Assembly (NCBI RefSeq): GCF_024868665.1
Contig: NC_079904.1
Span: forward strand, 20,013,591 to 20,077,590
Reading direction: 5' to 3'
From: Triplophysa rosa
Lineage: Eukaryota; Chordata; Actinopteri; Cypriniformes; Nemacheilidae
Length of the DNA stretch: 64,000 nt
Within the stretch, counting starts at the first letter, position 1. Each line of letters opens with the position of its first letter. The notes beneath the pieces were generated by a model. The model saw only the letters and a program-made list of their open reading frames with translations, had not been told where the DNA came from and ran no database searches. Below, piece by piece: positions 39,401 to 48,096 of the stretch. The translations under genes were made by a program, and so were the position numbers.

Positions 39401-42400
39401 ATTCCCTAGTGAAAAACATTACTGACAAAACAATAGCGCTGACATATTTTAAGATGTTTTAAGGCGAGTTATTTTCAGTTAAGACTGCTCAAGCATTCAT
39501 TTATTTTCAATTATGTCAGAGGTTGCGTAAGGCTTTCCCCTTGTTCATAATTTTCACAGACAGGGTTTTTAGAAATCCATCATGATGTGTGTTTACCTGT
39601 CATTTTAATTTTCATATTTAATGATAATTAGACATTTAATAGCTTTTGATTTTTAAAAGGGAAGAGCATATATGTTAGCTTGTGCATTTATTTATTTGGT
39701 CTGCTTCCTGCGTGACGTTTTTTTTTAGCAGGCAGGCTTGTGGGCCTTTCACACGTGATGCGGGCCACGCGGCAGTCACAAGTGTCTAGATTATTTTTAG
39801 TGAGAGACATGCAGCAAAATGCTGGCAGCTCGGAGGTGGTGTACGGTTTGGTTTGCTGGTGTCCACTTGTTAAGCCTTACATCACGCACTACCATATATG
39901 AAAGGTCATATACTGTTTCCGGGTCCAAACGCTCAATAAGATGCTATAGGCAAACAATAAAAAATGCTAATATACGCCCATGGCGAGCTGTAAAACTATC
40001 GTAAAACCGCGATCGTAACCTTTATCTTCATAACGAAATCCCACATGGCCAGTCAGCGATTTATTTTTCCTAGTTTATTCCAATATTGATGTCGGAGATT
40101 CCGTGAGCCTGGTGACTGTAGTGTGTACTTTGAGTTAATACATGTTTCGCTTAAAAATGCAACATGAGTAAACGGTGCTCATGAACAGCGGTTTAAGCTG
40201 TAGCCCCGCTTGAAATGAATAGATGCTTGGACCCGGAAACGGCATTCCTCGCGTCACCACTTTACAACCAAATAGTGGTTCAACCTTAAAGGAACAGTTC
40301 ACCCAAAATTAAATTAAAATAAAATTTGTCTTCATTTACTCACCCTCAAGTTGTTCCAAATCTGTATAAATTTCTTTGTTCTGATGAACACAGAAAAGGT
40401 TATTTGGAAGAATGTTCATATCACTGTATACTGTATCAGTACAGTTTATTGGAATAATTTAAGTGATACATGCTTACATACCATGAAAGTTTGGCGAAGA
40501 TACAGCATTAAAACCATTTTGGCGTGCTCATTATATGCGTTATATGAGAACCAATCAAAAATATTCTAATAACTTTTTGTTGGCACTGTCTCTAGATACT
40601 ACCTACCAAATTTGGTTCAAATCAGACAAATGGTCAAGGAGGAGTTAGAAAAAAGTATGTTTTTCGAAAAATTCAAAATGGTGAGAAATTTTTGCGACGT
40701 AAGATGACGTCATACGGTACAATTGAATCGACATCAGCCAAGGGTTCAAAGGGTAAATAATTTTGTTTCTAGGACTTACTGTTCAAAAGTTATGAGCTAT
40801 CATGTAATGTGTGAAACTTTGAACTGGTGGTGGTGCTATAGAGTTTGAGTTAGAGCATTCGTTACTACAGCAACAGACTCACTGAGCGTTTTCTTTGAGA
40901 ATCATTATAAAACCTCCGCACATTCTCTCCTCCAGGGGGCCTCGGACATCAAGTTGGCACTGGGCATTCCGGTCCCCAAGGTGCGGACCTCGGTGGTTTT
41001 GTCATGAAAAAATTGCCTAATAGGATAAACTGTATTTAGTACTGCCAATATTGTAGAAAACGACTAGATAACTGATCTCAGATCTGATTTACCTCAGCTG
41101 TTTAACAGCGCTCTTAAGTGTAAATCTCATTGAGTTGGCCATTCAAATGAAGGAAGGCGAGGATTACTGTCCAATCAAATGAAAGAAGGCGGGAGTTACT
41201 ATTGACAGTCGAGCTCGCGATGTAAGTAGCTAAATGTTTAATGTTTTATCATAGAAATGTTAGGGTCCATTCACATGCCGCGTCTAAAAACACGTGCAAA
41301 ACGCTGACAGTGTCGCTTTCTCCCTCTTTCCAGAGCGTTTGGGAGTTTGCGTTCTCGATTTGAGCGTGCTTGACGCATGTCAACGTTTAAACAACAAACC
41401 TGAGTAAATGACCAATTGTAATATCCAGTATTCCAAACTACAAAACGCTGAAAACATATCATCTACGTGTTTAATGTCAATTTGACAAGACAAAAACTTA
41501 ACCAGACCTTCATTAGTACATGCTAAACCGCAAGGCTTTGACTCGGGTGTGTTTATAGGTTATGGTTAGCCTATTAAAACAACTATATTATTTGCAAATA
41601 ATTCAAATACATCCCTTTTAAACAAATTCTCATTATTTAATTCTGTTTCTTTATTATTTTAAGTTGACCTAGTTTAATAAAAATCTAAGTGTCTGTAACT
41701 TTTGTCATTTGAAAGTTCACTAAAAAATGGAAATTCTGTTATCACTCTCTTACCTTTGTCATTCCAAACCCAATTGCTCCTTTATGAAAGGCAGATTGTA
41801 TTTCAGTCTGGTAGTATTTGAATATAAGTATAAATTGACCATGTGTTTACTTTCTATACTGATAAACATGAAAATACAGACATGGTGTTTAGCTATTGTT
41901 ATCTAATTTGCTCACAAATTCCTTTTTTGGACCTCAGTATTTCTACAACCCTGCGTACGGCCCTGCTGCTGAGCATTAATGCACAACATTAATTACAAAA
42001 GTGAAGTGTGGAATCTTATGGTGAAAGTTATTCTCTCCAGGCCATTGACAAAGACATACCAGGAAGTTGTGCATTCAGCTTTGAAGTCCTCTAGTTCGAC
42101 TGGAACAGGTGGGAGGCAGAAGAAAAACATGAAGGAACTTCAAGAAGAGGTCACTAACTTGTACAACAACATTCGGCTGTTTGAGAAAGGAACTAAACTC
42201 TTCTCAGGTTTGTTCATCTGAGCAAGCGTTTAATTTCATAACATGACAGCAAATCTTTGACAGTTTTTTTTCTCTTTTACTCTATTTTATGTACACCCTA
42301 GATGAAGTACAGACTAATATTGCCAGGCATGCTTTGAAGACTGTGTGTACAGATGTGACCAATGTTCTGCTGAACTTTGTGGCTGCTGAACACATACCCT

Positions 42401-45400
42401 CAGACAGCCCAACTGCCATCACCAGTGAGGTCTGACTGTTATTTTGTATTTTTCGCATGTTTAAGTCACAGTGGTTTGTGTGTTTGTTCATGTGTAATGT
42501 CTGACCATGTCATTTGACTTTTTTCTTGTTTACGTATGTGTAAACGTATTTTCTGTTTTACAGGTGAGGCTTAAGATACTGGCAAAGCTCTCAGATGAGG
42601 TTAAAGGTCCTCTGATTAAGTTACACAACAGTCTCAATGGAAAGGTGCATTCAATTATAGTACATTTCAGTCATATCCAAGCCCTCTGAATTCTCTGAGT
42701 TTGTCATTTTCTATTTATCGTTTAAAATATCTGTCCAGTTTGTAATTTGTTAATGCTTTTTTTTGTTTGCATTGCTTTTTTTGTTTGCATTGCTCTTAGC
42801 GTAGCCTCTTATGATGTGCTCATGATCAATTAAGGCAACTAAGAGCAGAAATTATGTCATAACCATTCTCTCTGTTTCTGTCTTTTGCAGAGCTTTGAAG
42901 ACTTTTTGTCATCGTTAGAGACGAGTGTAGAAAACTGTGGACTCCTCTTAAAGAAAGGAGATAAGAAAAGAGAGCGGTAAAGCCACTTCCGTGGTCCTGT
43001 TGAACTATCTTTTATTTCACAGCTTTGTCTGTTTATATTTGTTCATCTTTTTTAACCGCTTAACAAACATCTAGACTGTTTTACAGTGTTCAATTACCGC
43101 TGATTTGCATTTGGTTAGTTTTTACTTCTTGTGTGCGTTTTTAAAAGGTAATAACCGCATAATAAAAAGCATAAATAACCAAACCCAATACCTACATACC
43201 ACTTTATTCCTTAAAAGGGAAGAAAAGTGATTGTGAGGCAATTTAAGGCATTTTCATGCAGTGTATGCTTATTTAATGTGGTATATATCTGTGCAGGCAG
43301 GCTCTCTTTGTGCACCGTCAGGCTTTGTTGGAGCAGCTAAGAGAAGCAGAAGACCCAGCACTTGTGCTGCATCTAACCAGCATCTTGCTCTTCCAGAACA
43401 CCACACACTGCATGCTGCATGCACCTGGACGCTGTGTGCCCCATATCATAGGTCTTCTGGAAAGCAAGATACCCAAGGTATCTGTGAGCCTCAAAACCAT
43501 AAAATTGTTGGAGTCTTTTGGGTTATAAATGTGTCGTCTGGTGGGATGTGGCCCATAAATTAATTGCAGGTCTGTCGGGACAACATGGAAAAACAATTCT
43601 AAATATAAATAATAAGTAACCGTGCTATAGTGTTTACCCCGAAAATGAAAATTCTAATTATCTACTTATGCTGGGCCTACACGGTACGATTTTTGTTGTT
43701 GTACGACCTTGCAGGTTGGGAGAAAATTATTTATGCTAATATGGTCGCAGCTCGCATTGTGTGAGAGGAATGCGCCCTTTTCACATGACGTCACGCATCT
43801 TCCGTTCTGCCGCGAAGCATTGTGTCGTTACTTCCGCTAACACACCAGTTCATAAGGTGGCGGTAATGCACCTATAAGCTGGTTTGCCAACCGCCAGTAA
43901 AACTCAAGAAGAAGTTACTTCCGCTAGCGCCTCAGAATGGAGTTTACCAAGTGCCGTGCACATCTGCCACAAAAACGGCTAGATGATGTACAACGTCTTG
44001 CAGACAAATTTTTGCTAACGGCAAGATCAAAGCTAGAGAAAGGACACAAATTCTTTGTTGAACAGTACCTGTTTGATTATGAAGGTAAGTGTTTTGTTTT
44101 ATTTTTATGTTAGCGAAGGTGCTAGGATAAGTACTTGAATACGTGTTCTGTCAGTTTTTTTTCACTGTTGTTAAATTCCTGCACGACAGCAAAACGGAAA
44201 TTCTTCTTCTTCTTCTTCTTCTTCTTCTTGCAAGACGGATGTTATGATACACTGCTTTGCGAAAAGGCGGAAGTTAAGTGACGTCATTGTGAAAAGGGCC
44301 TATTACGAGCCAAGCAGAGCACGTCCTGACAGAGGCGGTTCTAGGGGAGCATTCGCTTAATATCATATCTGGAGATTGACTGATCTATCATTTTACTGAA
44401 ATTTTTCCCTATATTTGAGCATTTTCCAATAATCGTGTATCTGTTTGCTAATATTGGATTCGGCGATAAATGGTTTTGAAAATTGCTTGCAGGATTGAAG
44501 CGAGACTACAACAACAATAGCGTGCACAGCAAGTTAATTGCAACTAATTTGCTTTGCTGTAATTAATAAACTTAATTTAACATTACATGCCATTTTGCAC
44601 AAATGGCTCAAAGTGTTACATAAATGCCTGATATGCAGTTTATGCATACAAATATTTTCACATCTGCTCAGGTTTATTTGTGATCACAGGGCTTTGTTGA
44701 AGAGTATTCATTAGGACTTTACTTTCAGTTTAATAAATCTTGTTTAGTGGCGGAGTGATGCAAACGGTGAAGCAGTTTCCATGGTAATACTGGTGGAATA
44801 TTGAAGTGACAATATAAACAAACGTTACTGCACATGTTCGCGTTCGTGAACTGCCCTTAGCTTCTGGTACACATTCGCAAACAATAGAGTGCCTGTAGAT
44901 TATTTCTGATAACAAGCAAAGGAAACCGAGAAGAACTGTTACTGGGCCAAACTTGCCTCTCCAATATTTTGAATTTAGACTGCGATACCAAGCTCAGCTT
45001 CTACATGTCAATGTCCCATACGGTTTCTTTAAATGCGACCAAACTACAGGACCCATTCAACAAATTGTTTAATTAATAAAATTAACATACTGTACAACAG
45101 AATTCAACAATTTTATTTAATACATTATACAATAAAAATTAATATCAGTAAATATTAACATGAATTAAATAAAATATAAACAGTTATATTATTAGGCACT
45201 AGCCAAACACAGAACAGAAGTTGACTGCAGTCCTGGTGCATGCATCTGATGAAATATAAGATGCAATGTATACCAATGGAAATTTGGGAGAAATATTTCT
45301 TTTGACAACGTGAGGGTATAATACATAAAAAATCTCATGCTACTTCTGCCAAATGTTTCACTCATAATCGTTCAGCAACCCCAACAAAAAGGTGGATATT

Positions 45401-46164
45401 TCATTGTTGATGTCAAATACTGTCTGTCCAATTTAACTTGTGGCACAAATCTATCTCACTTAATGTGATACAGGGATCAAATAGGGCTGTGGTGGTACAG
45501 GTTTTGTTAATCGCTTGCTTTGTTAGTAATCTGAAACTAAAGATAACCCTAAAAAGTGATCTGAAAGGAAAAACTTTTAGCCCCCAAATCATGCACAAAC
45601 GCACATTTTATATTCTGTATGATTTGATTGACTAACCACGATAAAAAAAATGTCAGTGTTTGTTTGGCTGGTAAATCACAAAGCACATAAATGTTAACTT
45701 TTCTTATTTAAATACCTGTGATTAATTATTTTATTTTCTGTTAAAAAAAAGTGCTAAAGTGTAGTAATACTGTGTTGAATTTTAATGATGTGTTGATTCA
45801 CTACTGAGTAATGTAAAATCTGATTACCAGATAAAAAACGGGTAGATAAAGGGTGGGATTTTACTGTTAGAAAAACCTTGTCATAATGATCCACCATGCA
45901 GGAGAAGAAACAAGTATCCTGGCTGTACAAACCTGTGTTTTTTGCCTTGTTTCCTAGGACCACTACAAACTGTTGTCTCAGTACCAGAGTCTTGTGGTTA
46001 AGCAGCTGATTGGACATGATCATGGCAAGAAGAGTGATCTGAAAGAAAACTCCACTTCTGTGCCTACTAATGAAATGGAGAGCCTTGAGAGAGAGCTTCA
46101 TGTTCTCACCAGGGACATTAAAGACCTTGTCCTTACTCCGAGAAAACCATCTGTAACAGAGTAA
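15258..46164 (+). CDS. ufl1: E3 UFM1-protein ligase 1 gene (exons 2 to 19 of 19)
   Basis: UFL1 is the ligase of the UFM1 system: with DDRGK1 and CDK5RAP3 it transfers the ubiquitin-like protein UFM1 to substrates at the endoplasmic reticulum, notably ribosomal protein uL24. Eighteen exons were placed with AG/GT borders, and every junction keeps one reading frame. Joined coding length is 2284 bases, about 760 residues plus stop, against 794 residues in human. The missing part corresponds to human exon 1 (about 26 residues). Diagnostic stretches include [30 protein letters not shown], the glycine-rich [32 protein letters not shown] and [12 protein letters not shown]. No stop or frameshift was found. 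Introns 5, 6, 8, 10, 13 and 18 are swollen by transposons. Confidence 0.96.
15589..15617 (+). CDS. ufl1: ufl1 exon 3
   Basis: A 29-bp micro-exon with acceptor TTTTAAG and donor GTTGGT. It completes the glycine codon and encodes [10 protein letters not shown], matching human GRVNIVDLQQ. Ends in phase 0. Confidence 0.9.
15698..15795 (+). CDS. ufl1: ufl1 exon 4
   Basis: Acceptor ATCACAG, donor GTGAGT. Encodes [10 protein letters not shown] and LILGQLID, close to the human sequence. Ends in phase 2 (98 bp). Confidence 0.95.
15949..16063 (+). CDS. ufl1: ufl1 exon 5
   Basis: Acceptor CAAAAAAG, donor GTGAGT. Encodes [19 protein letters not shown] followed by [13 protein letters not shown]. Compared with human DENYLD the junction gives DNKYLD. 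Ends in phase 0 (115 bp). Confidence 0.95.
16593..17738. mobile_element. Degraded hAT-like element in ufl1 intron 5
   Basis: The left end CAGGGCTTCAGACTAAC pairs loosely with the right end TTATGTCGAGCCCTG. The termini resemble the CAGGGCTCTAGAC family at 25882-27409. No target duplication or transposase was seen, so the boundaries are approximate. Confidence 0.5.
18049..19198. mobile_element. Long-TIR fold-back element in ufl1 intron 5
   Basis: The first about 124 bases (from CACTGCAAAAATGACTTTC, 18049-18172) are repeated almost perfectly in inverted orientation at the other end (19078-19198). Inside the left half lies a second palindrome: 18168-18262 is the reverse complement of 18300-18386 (see that entry). 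No transposase is encoded. No clear target duplication was seen, so the superfamily is left open. Confidence 0.85.
18168..18386. repeat. Inner hairpin of the fold-back element
   Basis: Arms of roughly 85-95 bp pair around a loop of about 40 bases. Each contains AATTTCAGTGAATTTGTGC or its complement and GCCAATGGGGTAAGAAA or its complement. In ufl1 pre-mRNA this would form a long RNA stem. Confidence 0.88.
19574..19690 (+). repeat. Tc1-like element end, truncated
   Basis: After a TA, the sequence CAGTTGTGCTCAAAAGTTTG is the terminal inverted repeat of a common fish Tc1-like family, followed by about 100 bases of its subterminal region. No transposase or opposite terminus was found. Confidence 0.7.
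19700..19840 (+). repeat. Right-end fragment of a hAT family also present at 22636-23667
   Basis: CCCGGTTGACCCGGTA, ACTGGGTCTTATGAAAAT and ACTTTTGACAACACTA repeat the right end of the complete hAT element 3.8 kb downstream in the same intron. The left part is missing. Confidence 0.8.
19901..19960. repeat. TATA-type microsatellite
   Basis: Alternating TA runs with CAGTATATAT interruptions, a low-complexity tract. Confidence 0.9.
20022..20255 (+). pseudogene. Possible 5' end of a LINE frame
   Basis: A 77-codon frame opens with ATGGCGCCGAGC and contains [21 protein letters not shown]-x-T-L-L-x-I block near the N terminus is familiar from some fish non-LTR retrotransposon proteins. Only this short 5' piece is present, and the class assignment is tentative. 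Confidence 0.4.
20459..22068 (+). pseudogene. Charlie-type hAT transposase relic in ufl1 intron 5
   Basis: Successive frames (20459-20683, 20634-20909, 20879-21175, 21148-21396, 21405-21653) read as one broken transposase. It has a nuclear-signal-like N terminus ([10 protein letters not shown]), a BED-type finger end ([11 protein letters not shown]), then [32 protein letters not shown], and [19 protein letters not shown]. These blocks match Charlie-type hAT transposases, the stock from which ZBED/SCAND3-like genes arose. At least four frame changes make it non-functional. The right end near 22030-22068 reads TTTCAAAAAGTTTGGGAACC, the typical Charlie terminus. The left terminus was not found. 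Confidence 0.82.
22150..22470 (-). repeat. Interspersed repeat ending TTCATGACA
   Basis: An A-rich, coding-free repeat unit. Its ends resemble, in reverse orientation, the TGTCACGGTTCCG repeat at 46476-46640. The family was not identified. Confidence 0.45.
22636..23667. mobile_element. hAT non-autonomous element in ufl1 intron 5
   Basis: Ends TAGTGTTGTCACGGTACC and GTACTTTTGACAACACTA are inverted repeats. The 8-bp target duplication CTCATTAC is perfect (22628-22635 and 23668-23675). It is 1032 bp with no transposase. The right end is shared with the fragment at 19700-19840. Confidence 0.93.
24049..24179 (+). CDS. ufl1: ufl1 exon 6
   Basis: Acceptor TACTCTAG, donor GTCAGC. Encodes [19 protein letters not shown] then [14 protein letters not shown], matching the region that in human reads RLGRIISGHIDLDNRG. 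Ends in phase 2 (131 bp). Confidence 0.96.
24180..25880. other. ufl1 intron 6, first part
   Basis: AT-rich intron sequence with no exon. 25125-25155 contains the complement of the abundant fish GTTCACCCAAAAATGAAAA repeat motif, and nothing else was classified. Confidence 0.5.
25882..27409. mobile_element. hAT-like element in ufl1 intron 6
   Basis: The left end CAGGGCTCTAGACTAAC pairs with the right end CACTCTAGAGCCCTG. A second terminus of TAGGGATGTATCGATTCACC type begins at 25917, suggesting that another partial hAT element lies inside. Flanks share only AAATG, not a full 8-bp duplication. No transposase frame survives. Confidence 0.6.
27450..27510 (+). repeat. GAATA pentanucleotide microsatellite
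   Basis: About eleven tandem AATAG units lead directly into AAGCTTTATTGGCCAAGTAT, the start of a common fish repeat (27508-27740). A related GCTTTATTGCCAAGTGTG copy lies at 35256, preceded by repeated GAATCA. Confidence 0.95.
28034..28092 (+). CDS. ufl1: ufl1 exon 7
   Basis: Acceptor TGTTTCTAG, donor GTAAGT. Encodes [19 protein letters not shown], matching human [20 protein letters not shown]. Ends in phase 1 (59 bp). Confidence 0.96.
28176..28322 (+). CDS. ufl1: ufl1 exon 8
   Basis: Acceptor TTTATCAG, donor GTGTGT. Encodes [20 protein letters not shown] then [15 protein letters not shown] and KQNGYL, one of the best conserved parts of UFL1. Ends in phase 1 (147 bp). Confidence 0.97.
28364..29455 (-). 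mobile_element. Tc1-like transposon copy with a folded-back end (ufl1 intron 8)
   Basis: After a TA the left terminus reads CAGGTGCTGGTCATATAA. The minus strand carries the C-terminal part of a Tc1-type transposase (28651-28935) with [20 protein letters not shown], including the catalytic E of PNPIE context. Beyond about 29325 the sequence turns round: 29330-29455 is the reverse complement of 28853-29013. The right terminus and the transposase N terminus are missing, so the copy is dead. Confidence 0.88.
29480..29870 (+). repeat. LINE-like 3' end with GAATT tail
   Basis: The segment ends CTGCTTTGGAACAATGCAC, AAGCGCTATATAAGTAAA and several TTGAA repeats, an arrangement typical of non-LTR retrotransposon 3' ends in fish. 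It contains a TTTA-type microsatellite (about 29675-29695). No reverse transcriptase frame is present. Confidence 0.6.
30872..32633. mobile_element. hAT non-autonomous element in ufl1 intron 8
   Basis: Ends CAGGCCCGGATTAAG and GGATAATCCGGCCTTG are inverted repeats. The 8-bp target duplication GTCACGGT is perfect (30864-30871 and 32634-32641). The 1762-bp interior has no transposase. It interrupts another uncharacterised repeat that runs from about 30660 to 30871 and resumes at 32642. Confidence 0.9.
33063..33238 (+). CDS. ufl1: ufl1 exon 9
   Basis: Acceptor TCTCTGCAG, donor GTATAA. Encodes [37 protein letters not shown] and [16 protein letters not shown]. Ends in phase 0 (176 bp). Confidence 0.97.
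33325..33501 (+). CDS. ufl1: ufl1 exon 10
   Basis: Acceptor TTTTTTAG, donor GTATGT. Encodes [20 protein letters not shown] then [20 protein letters not shown]. Less conserved than its neighbours but collinear with human. Ends in phase 0 (177 bp). Confidence 0.95.
33823..33840. repeat. TA microsatellite
   Basis: About nine TA units within ufl1 intron 10. Confidence 0.9.
34664..35058 (-). pseudogene. L2-type LINE fragment in ufl1 intron 10, split by a later insertion
   Basis: On the minus strand the frame at 34764-34958 contains [33 protein letters not shown] and [12 protein letters not shown], the conserved C-terminal part of L2/CR1-type reverse transcriptase. The sequence breaks at the TTAA element starting at 35059 and appears to resume at 36452. 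Confidence 0.8.
35059..36451. mobile_element. TTAA-site (piggyBac-like) non-autonomous element, copy 1
   Basis: Ends AGCGGCAGTCCGTAGGA and GCGGACTGCCGCT form inverted repeats flanked by TTAA on both sides (35055-35058 and 36452-36455), the target of piggyBac-type elements. No transposase is present. Compared with copy 2 (48097-50950, opposite orientation) it has an extra insertion of about 140 bases at 35229-35366, a fish repeat starting with GAATCA units and GCTTTATTGCCAAGTGTG. Confidence 0.88.
36625..36915 (-). repeat. Possible tRNA-derived SINE, reverse orientation
   Basis: On the minus strand TGGTTAGAGCCAGATG and GGGTTCAATTCCATCC resemble pol III A- and B-box-like segments. The tail was not recognised. 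Confidence 0.4.
37490..37530 (+). repeat. Charlie-type hAT right end, isolated
   Basis: GTGCCATGCTTTCAAAAAGT followed by TTGGGAACTACTG repeats the right terminus seen at 22030-22068. Only the terminus is present. Confidence 0.6.
38460..38571 (+). CDS. ufl1: ufl1 exon 11
   Basis: Acceptor TGTTCGTAG, donor GTGAAG. Encodes [16 protein letters not shown] then [14 protein letters not shown], a basic stretch also found in human UFL1. Ends in phase 1 (112 bp). Confidence 0.96.
38832..38954 (+). CDS. ufl1: ufl1 exon 12
   Basis: Acceptor TATCCCTCAG, donor GTATGG. Encodes [20 protein letters not shown], then [15 protein letters not shown], the glycine-rich and charged linker of UFL1. The exon begins AGGTAAGTGG, a donor consensus directly after the acceptor. 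Ends in phase 1 (123 bp). Confidence 0.96.
39083..39203 (+). CDS. ufl1: ufl1 exon 13
   Basis: Acceptor AATATCAG, donor GTTCAA. Encodes [20 protein letters not shown] then [10 protein letters not shown]. Ends in phase 2 (121 bp). Confidence 0.94.
39330..39570. repeat. Fish interspersed repeat with CGGTTTCACAGACAGGG ends
   Basis: GGCCCGGTTTCACAGACAGG near the left and CATAATTTTCACAGACAGG near the right suggest one widespread fish repeat unit. Class not assigned. Confidence 0.45.
39915..40245. repeat. Probable MITE with TTTCCGGGTCC ends
   Basis: CTGTTTCCGGGTCCAAACG (left) and GCTTGGACCCGGAAACGGC (right) are inverted repeats about 310 bases apart. A target duplication was not recognised, so family and exact borders are open. 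Confidence 0.55.
40285..40900 (+). repeat. Two common fish repeats in ufl1 intron 13
   Basis: 40285-40420 begins AAAGGAACAGTTCACCCAAA and continues CATTTACTCACCCTCAAG, an abundant cyprinid repeat. 40560-40860 contains GATGACGTCATACGG and ends GTGGTGGTGCTATAGAG, a motif also found near 54100-54420. Neither codes for protein. Confidence 0.6.
42041..42207 (+). CDS. ufl1: ufl1 exon 14
   Basis: Acceptor TTCTCTCCAG, donor GTTTGT. Encodes [20 protein letters not shown] then [20 protein letters not shown]. Ends in phase 1 (167 bp). Confidence 0.97.
42302..42429 (+). CDS. ufl1: ufl1 exon 15
   Basis: Acceptor ACACCCTAG, donor GTCTGA. Encodes [20 protein letters not shown] then [11 protein letters not shown] and PTAITSE. 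Ends in phase 0 (128 bp). Confidence 0.96.
42564..42644 (+). CDS. ufl1: ufl1 exon 16
   Basis: Acceptor TTTTACAG, donor GTGCAT. Encodes [20 protein letters not shown] and HNSLNGK. Twenty-seven whole codons (81 bp). Confidence 0.96.
42891..42976 (+). CDS. ufl1: ufl1 exon 17
   Basis: Acceptor CTTTTGCAG, donor GTAAAG. Encodes [20 protein letters not shown] and KKGDKKRER. Ends in phase 2 (86 bp). Confidence 0.96.
43297..43477 (+). CDS. ufl1: ufl1 exon 18
   Basis: Acceptor CTGTGCAG, donor GTATCT. Encodes [20 protein letters not shown], then [20 protein letters not shown] and [16 protein letters not shown]. Ends in phase 0 (181 bp). Confidence 0.97.
43774..44299 (+). mobile_element. TIR element of unknown family in ufl1 intron 18
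   Basis: The ends GCCCTTTTCACATGACGTCA and TGACGTCATTGTGAAAAGGG are inverted repeats over about 20 bases. Inside, 43937-44083 is an open segment beginning [18 protein letters not shown] and ending YLFDYEG just before a GTAAGT donor, so it may be the first coding exon of a larger autonomous relative. A CTT microsatellite lies at 44207-44230. No matching target duplication was seen. The superfamily is undecided. Confidence 0.6.
45958..46164 (+). CDS. ufl1: ufl1 exon 19 (last coding exon, with stop)
   Basis: Acceptor TTTCCTAG. Encodes [19 protein letters not shown], then [20 protein letters not shown] and RKPSVTE followed by TAA (46162-46164). Human UFL1 ends with a very similar RKSSVTEE. Confidence 0.97.
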   Translation, partial: DHYKLLSQYQSLVVKQLIGHDHGKKSDLKENSTSVPTNEMESLERELHVLTRDIKDLVLTPRKPSVTE

Positions 46165-46242
46165 CACAGTTTATTAAAGTAAACATGTATAACCACAGAC
46201 ATTAAATATGTCTTGTCATGTGAGTTGTAATTTTATTTGTTA

Positions 46243-46248
46243 AATAAA
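46243..46248 (+). promoter_or_regulatory. ufl1: Polyadenylation signal of ufl1
   Basis: AATAAA 79 bases after the stop codon, followed by AAAAGG and then T-containing sequence. It is the first canonical signal downstream and gives a short 3' untranslated region. Confidence 0.75.
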
Positions 46249-46320
46249 AAGGTGAATCGAAACATCATTCGACTCGGTCTCATGTCTCAATGAAACAGGA
46301 GACAGCCCTTATGGTTTTAT

Positions 46321-46640
46321 TTACATTTACGCATTTGGCAGACGCTTTTCTTCAAAGACAGGGGCGTGTTTACCATTTTGCATGTAACTGTGTGGGAATT
46401 ATGAATAGAATAATATTAAACCTATCAAAACCATGAAATAACATAAATGTAGCTGTGGGAATTATTTTGTGACTGTCACGGTTCCGTCTGTCAGTGTGCA
46501 TGGGGCATGTTTTCTCCTGTGTTCCCCCATGGACTCCGTTTCCCATCATGCTCCTGCACCTGTCCCGTGTTTGTAATCATCGCACCTGCCCGTCATCAGC
46601 TTCATCACTGGACATTATAAATACTCTTATTGACTGCTTT
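46321..46640. repeat. SINE tail and TGTCACGGTTCCG repeat
   Basis: 46325-46360 is the reverse of the fish SINE tail (GCATTTGGCAGACGCTTTT). 46476-46640 begins TGTCACGGTTCCGTCTGTC and runs to TATAAATACTC, an unclassified repeat related in reverse to 22150-22470. A second reverse SINE tail lies at 52930-52975. Confidence 0.5.
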
Positions 46641-47013
46641 TGATTTATTAGTTGGTCCAAATAATCCATTAAAAACTGTTTAGAAAGGTTTTCTAATAAA
46701 ATAAATTAATATGTTAGCACAATTATATTTTTGTCTACAAAAGTGATTTCAAACATTAAAACACACCTTCAGATTAAAAGATTTTTAAAATCTTGAGAAA
46801 CGTTTTTTTCAAGTGATCCTGTATGTAAATATATATGAATCAAATATTTGATATGTGCACTTCATGATTGTGTATATGTGCCAGGGGTGGTACCACTACT
46901 CCAAAAATTGTGGGGCAAATTTTGATACTTTAAAATGTAATAAAATTTGAGCAATCAATAATAATTAGCTAAATAGCATGAGGTATTAACCACTGAGCCA
47001 CATGAACAATTTA

Positions 47014-48096
47014 CAGTGCCCTCCACTATTATTGGCACCTTTGGTAAATATGAGCAAATAAGGCTGTTAAAATAAATCTGCATTTGCATTGTTTCTCGTT
47101 TGGGTCTTCTATTTAAAAAATCTACAAAATTCTAACACTTCATTGAAGGAAACAATTTGAAGTACGGGGAATATCACATTATAAAAAAAATTCTTCCATA
47201 CATGTTGGCCACAATTATTGGCACCCTAGTATTTAATACACTTTGCAACCTCAATTTATAAGAAAAACAGCTCGGAGTGTCTTCTTTTCAGTCTGATGAG
47301 GTTTGAGAATGCAGTCATCCGAGTCTATTCCTCCATAAAGAATTTATCCAGATCCTTCAAATGTTGGTGCTCCCTCTTCTTCAGTTCATCCCACTCATTT
47401 TCTATAGTGTTCATATCAAGGAACTGGGATGGCTATAGCAGGATCTTGATTTTGTGTTCAGTGACCCATTTTTTGTTGATTTGGATGTTTGTTTTGAACC
47501 AATGTGCTGATGGAAGACCTAACCTCGACCCGTTATAATATTTCTATAAGAGCAAGTCAGCTTTCGATTTTTATATCTGTTGGCATTTTATATACTGTAA
47601 TTCATGATGCCATGTATCTGAACAAGATGTCCATGCAGGAGCTCTGGTATAAAAGTAGGTCCACAATAATAAAGATCTGGCGACATATTTAACTGTGGAC
47701 ATGGGGCACTTTTTAATCCCTGTGTGAAACTTGTGTTATTGCTGCCAAAAAAACTATTTTTCATTTCATATGGCCAACAGATATAAAATGGCCATAGAAT
47801 CCAGTCCTGGTTGAAGTTCCAGTATGGCAGATTAATATGGTGGATTTTGTTTTTGCATGAGAGCAGAAGATTTGTTTCTTGAACAGTGTCCCAAACAACT
47901 TGTGGTGATGGAGGTGCAGTTTTCCTTTATTTTATTAAATGCTCCCTGACCCCAAAATTCAACTGATTACTGCAATTTTCCATCTGTGCTATTTGAAGAG
48001 TCTTTGGCCACTCAAATTCTTCTCCTCGCTGTGCATTGAGACAATATAGACACACATCCTGTTTCAAGCAGATTTTCAACATCTCCAGTCCATTAA
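47014..48096 (-). mobile_element. Tc1-like transposon relic, first part
   Basis: After a TA the terminus reads CAGTGCCCTCCACTATTATT, the end of a common fish Tc1-like family, and continues with subterminal sequence and a badly decayed antisense transposase region. It is split at 48096 by the TTAA element and resumes at 50951, reaching about 51120. No usable frame survives. Confidence 0.75.

Noticed and set aside
45754..46167. 137-codon antisense open frame
   Set aside because: It is the shadow of ufl1 exon 19 on the opposite strand; the plus-strand exon has splice sites and conservation.
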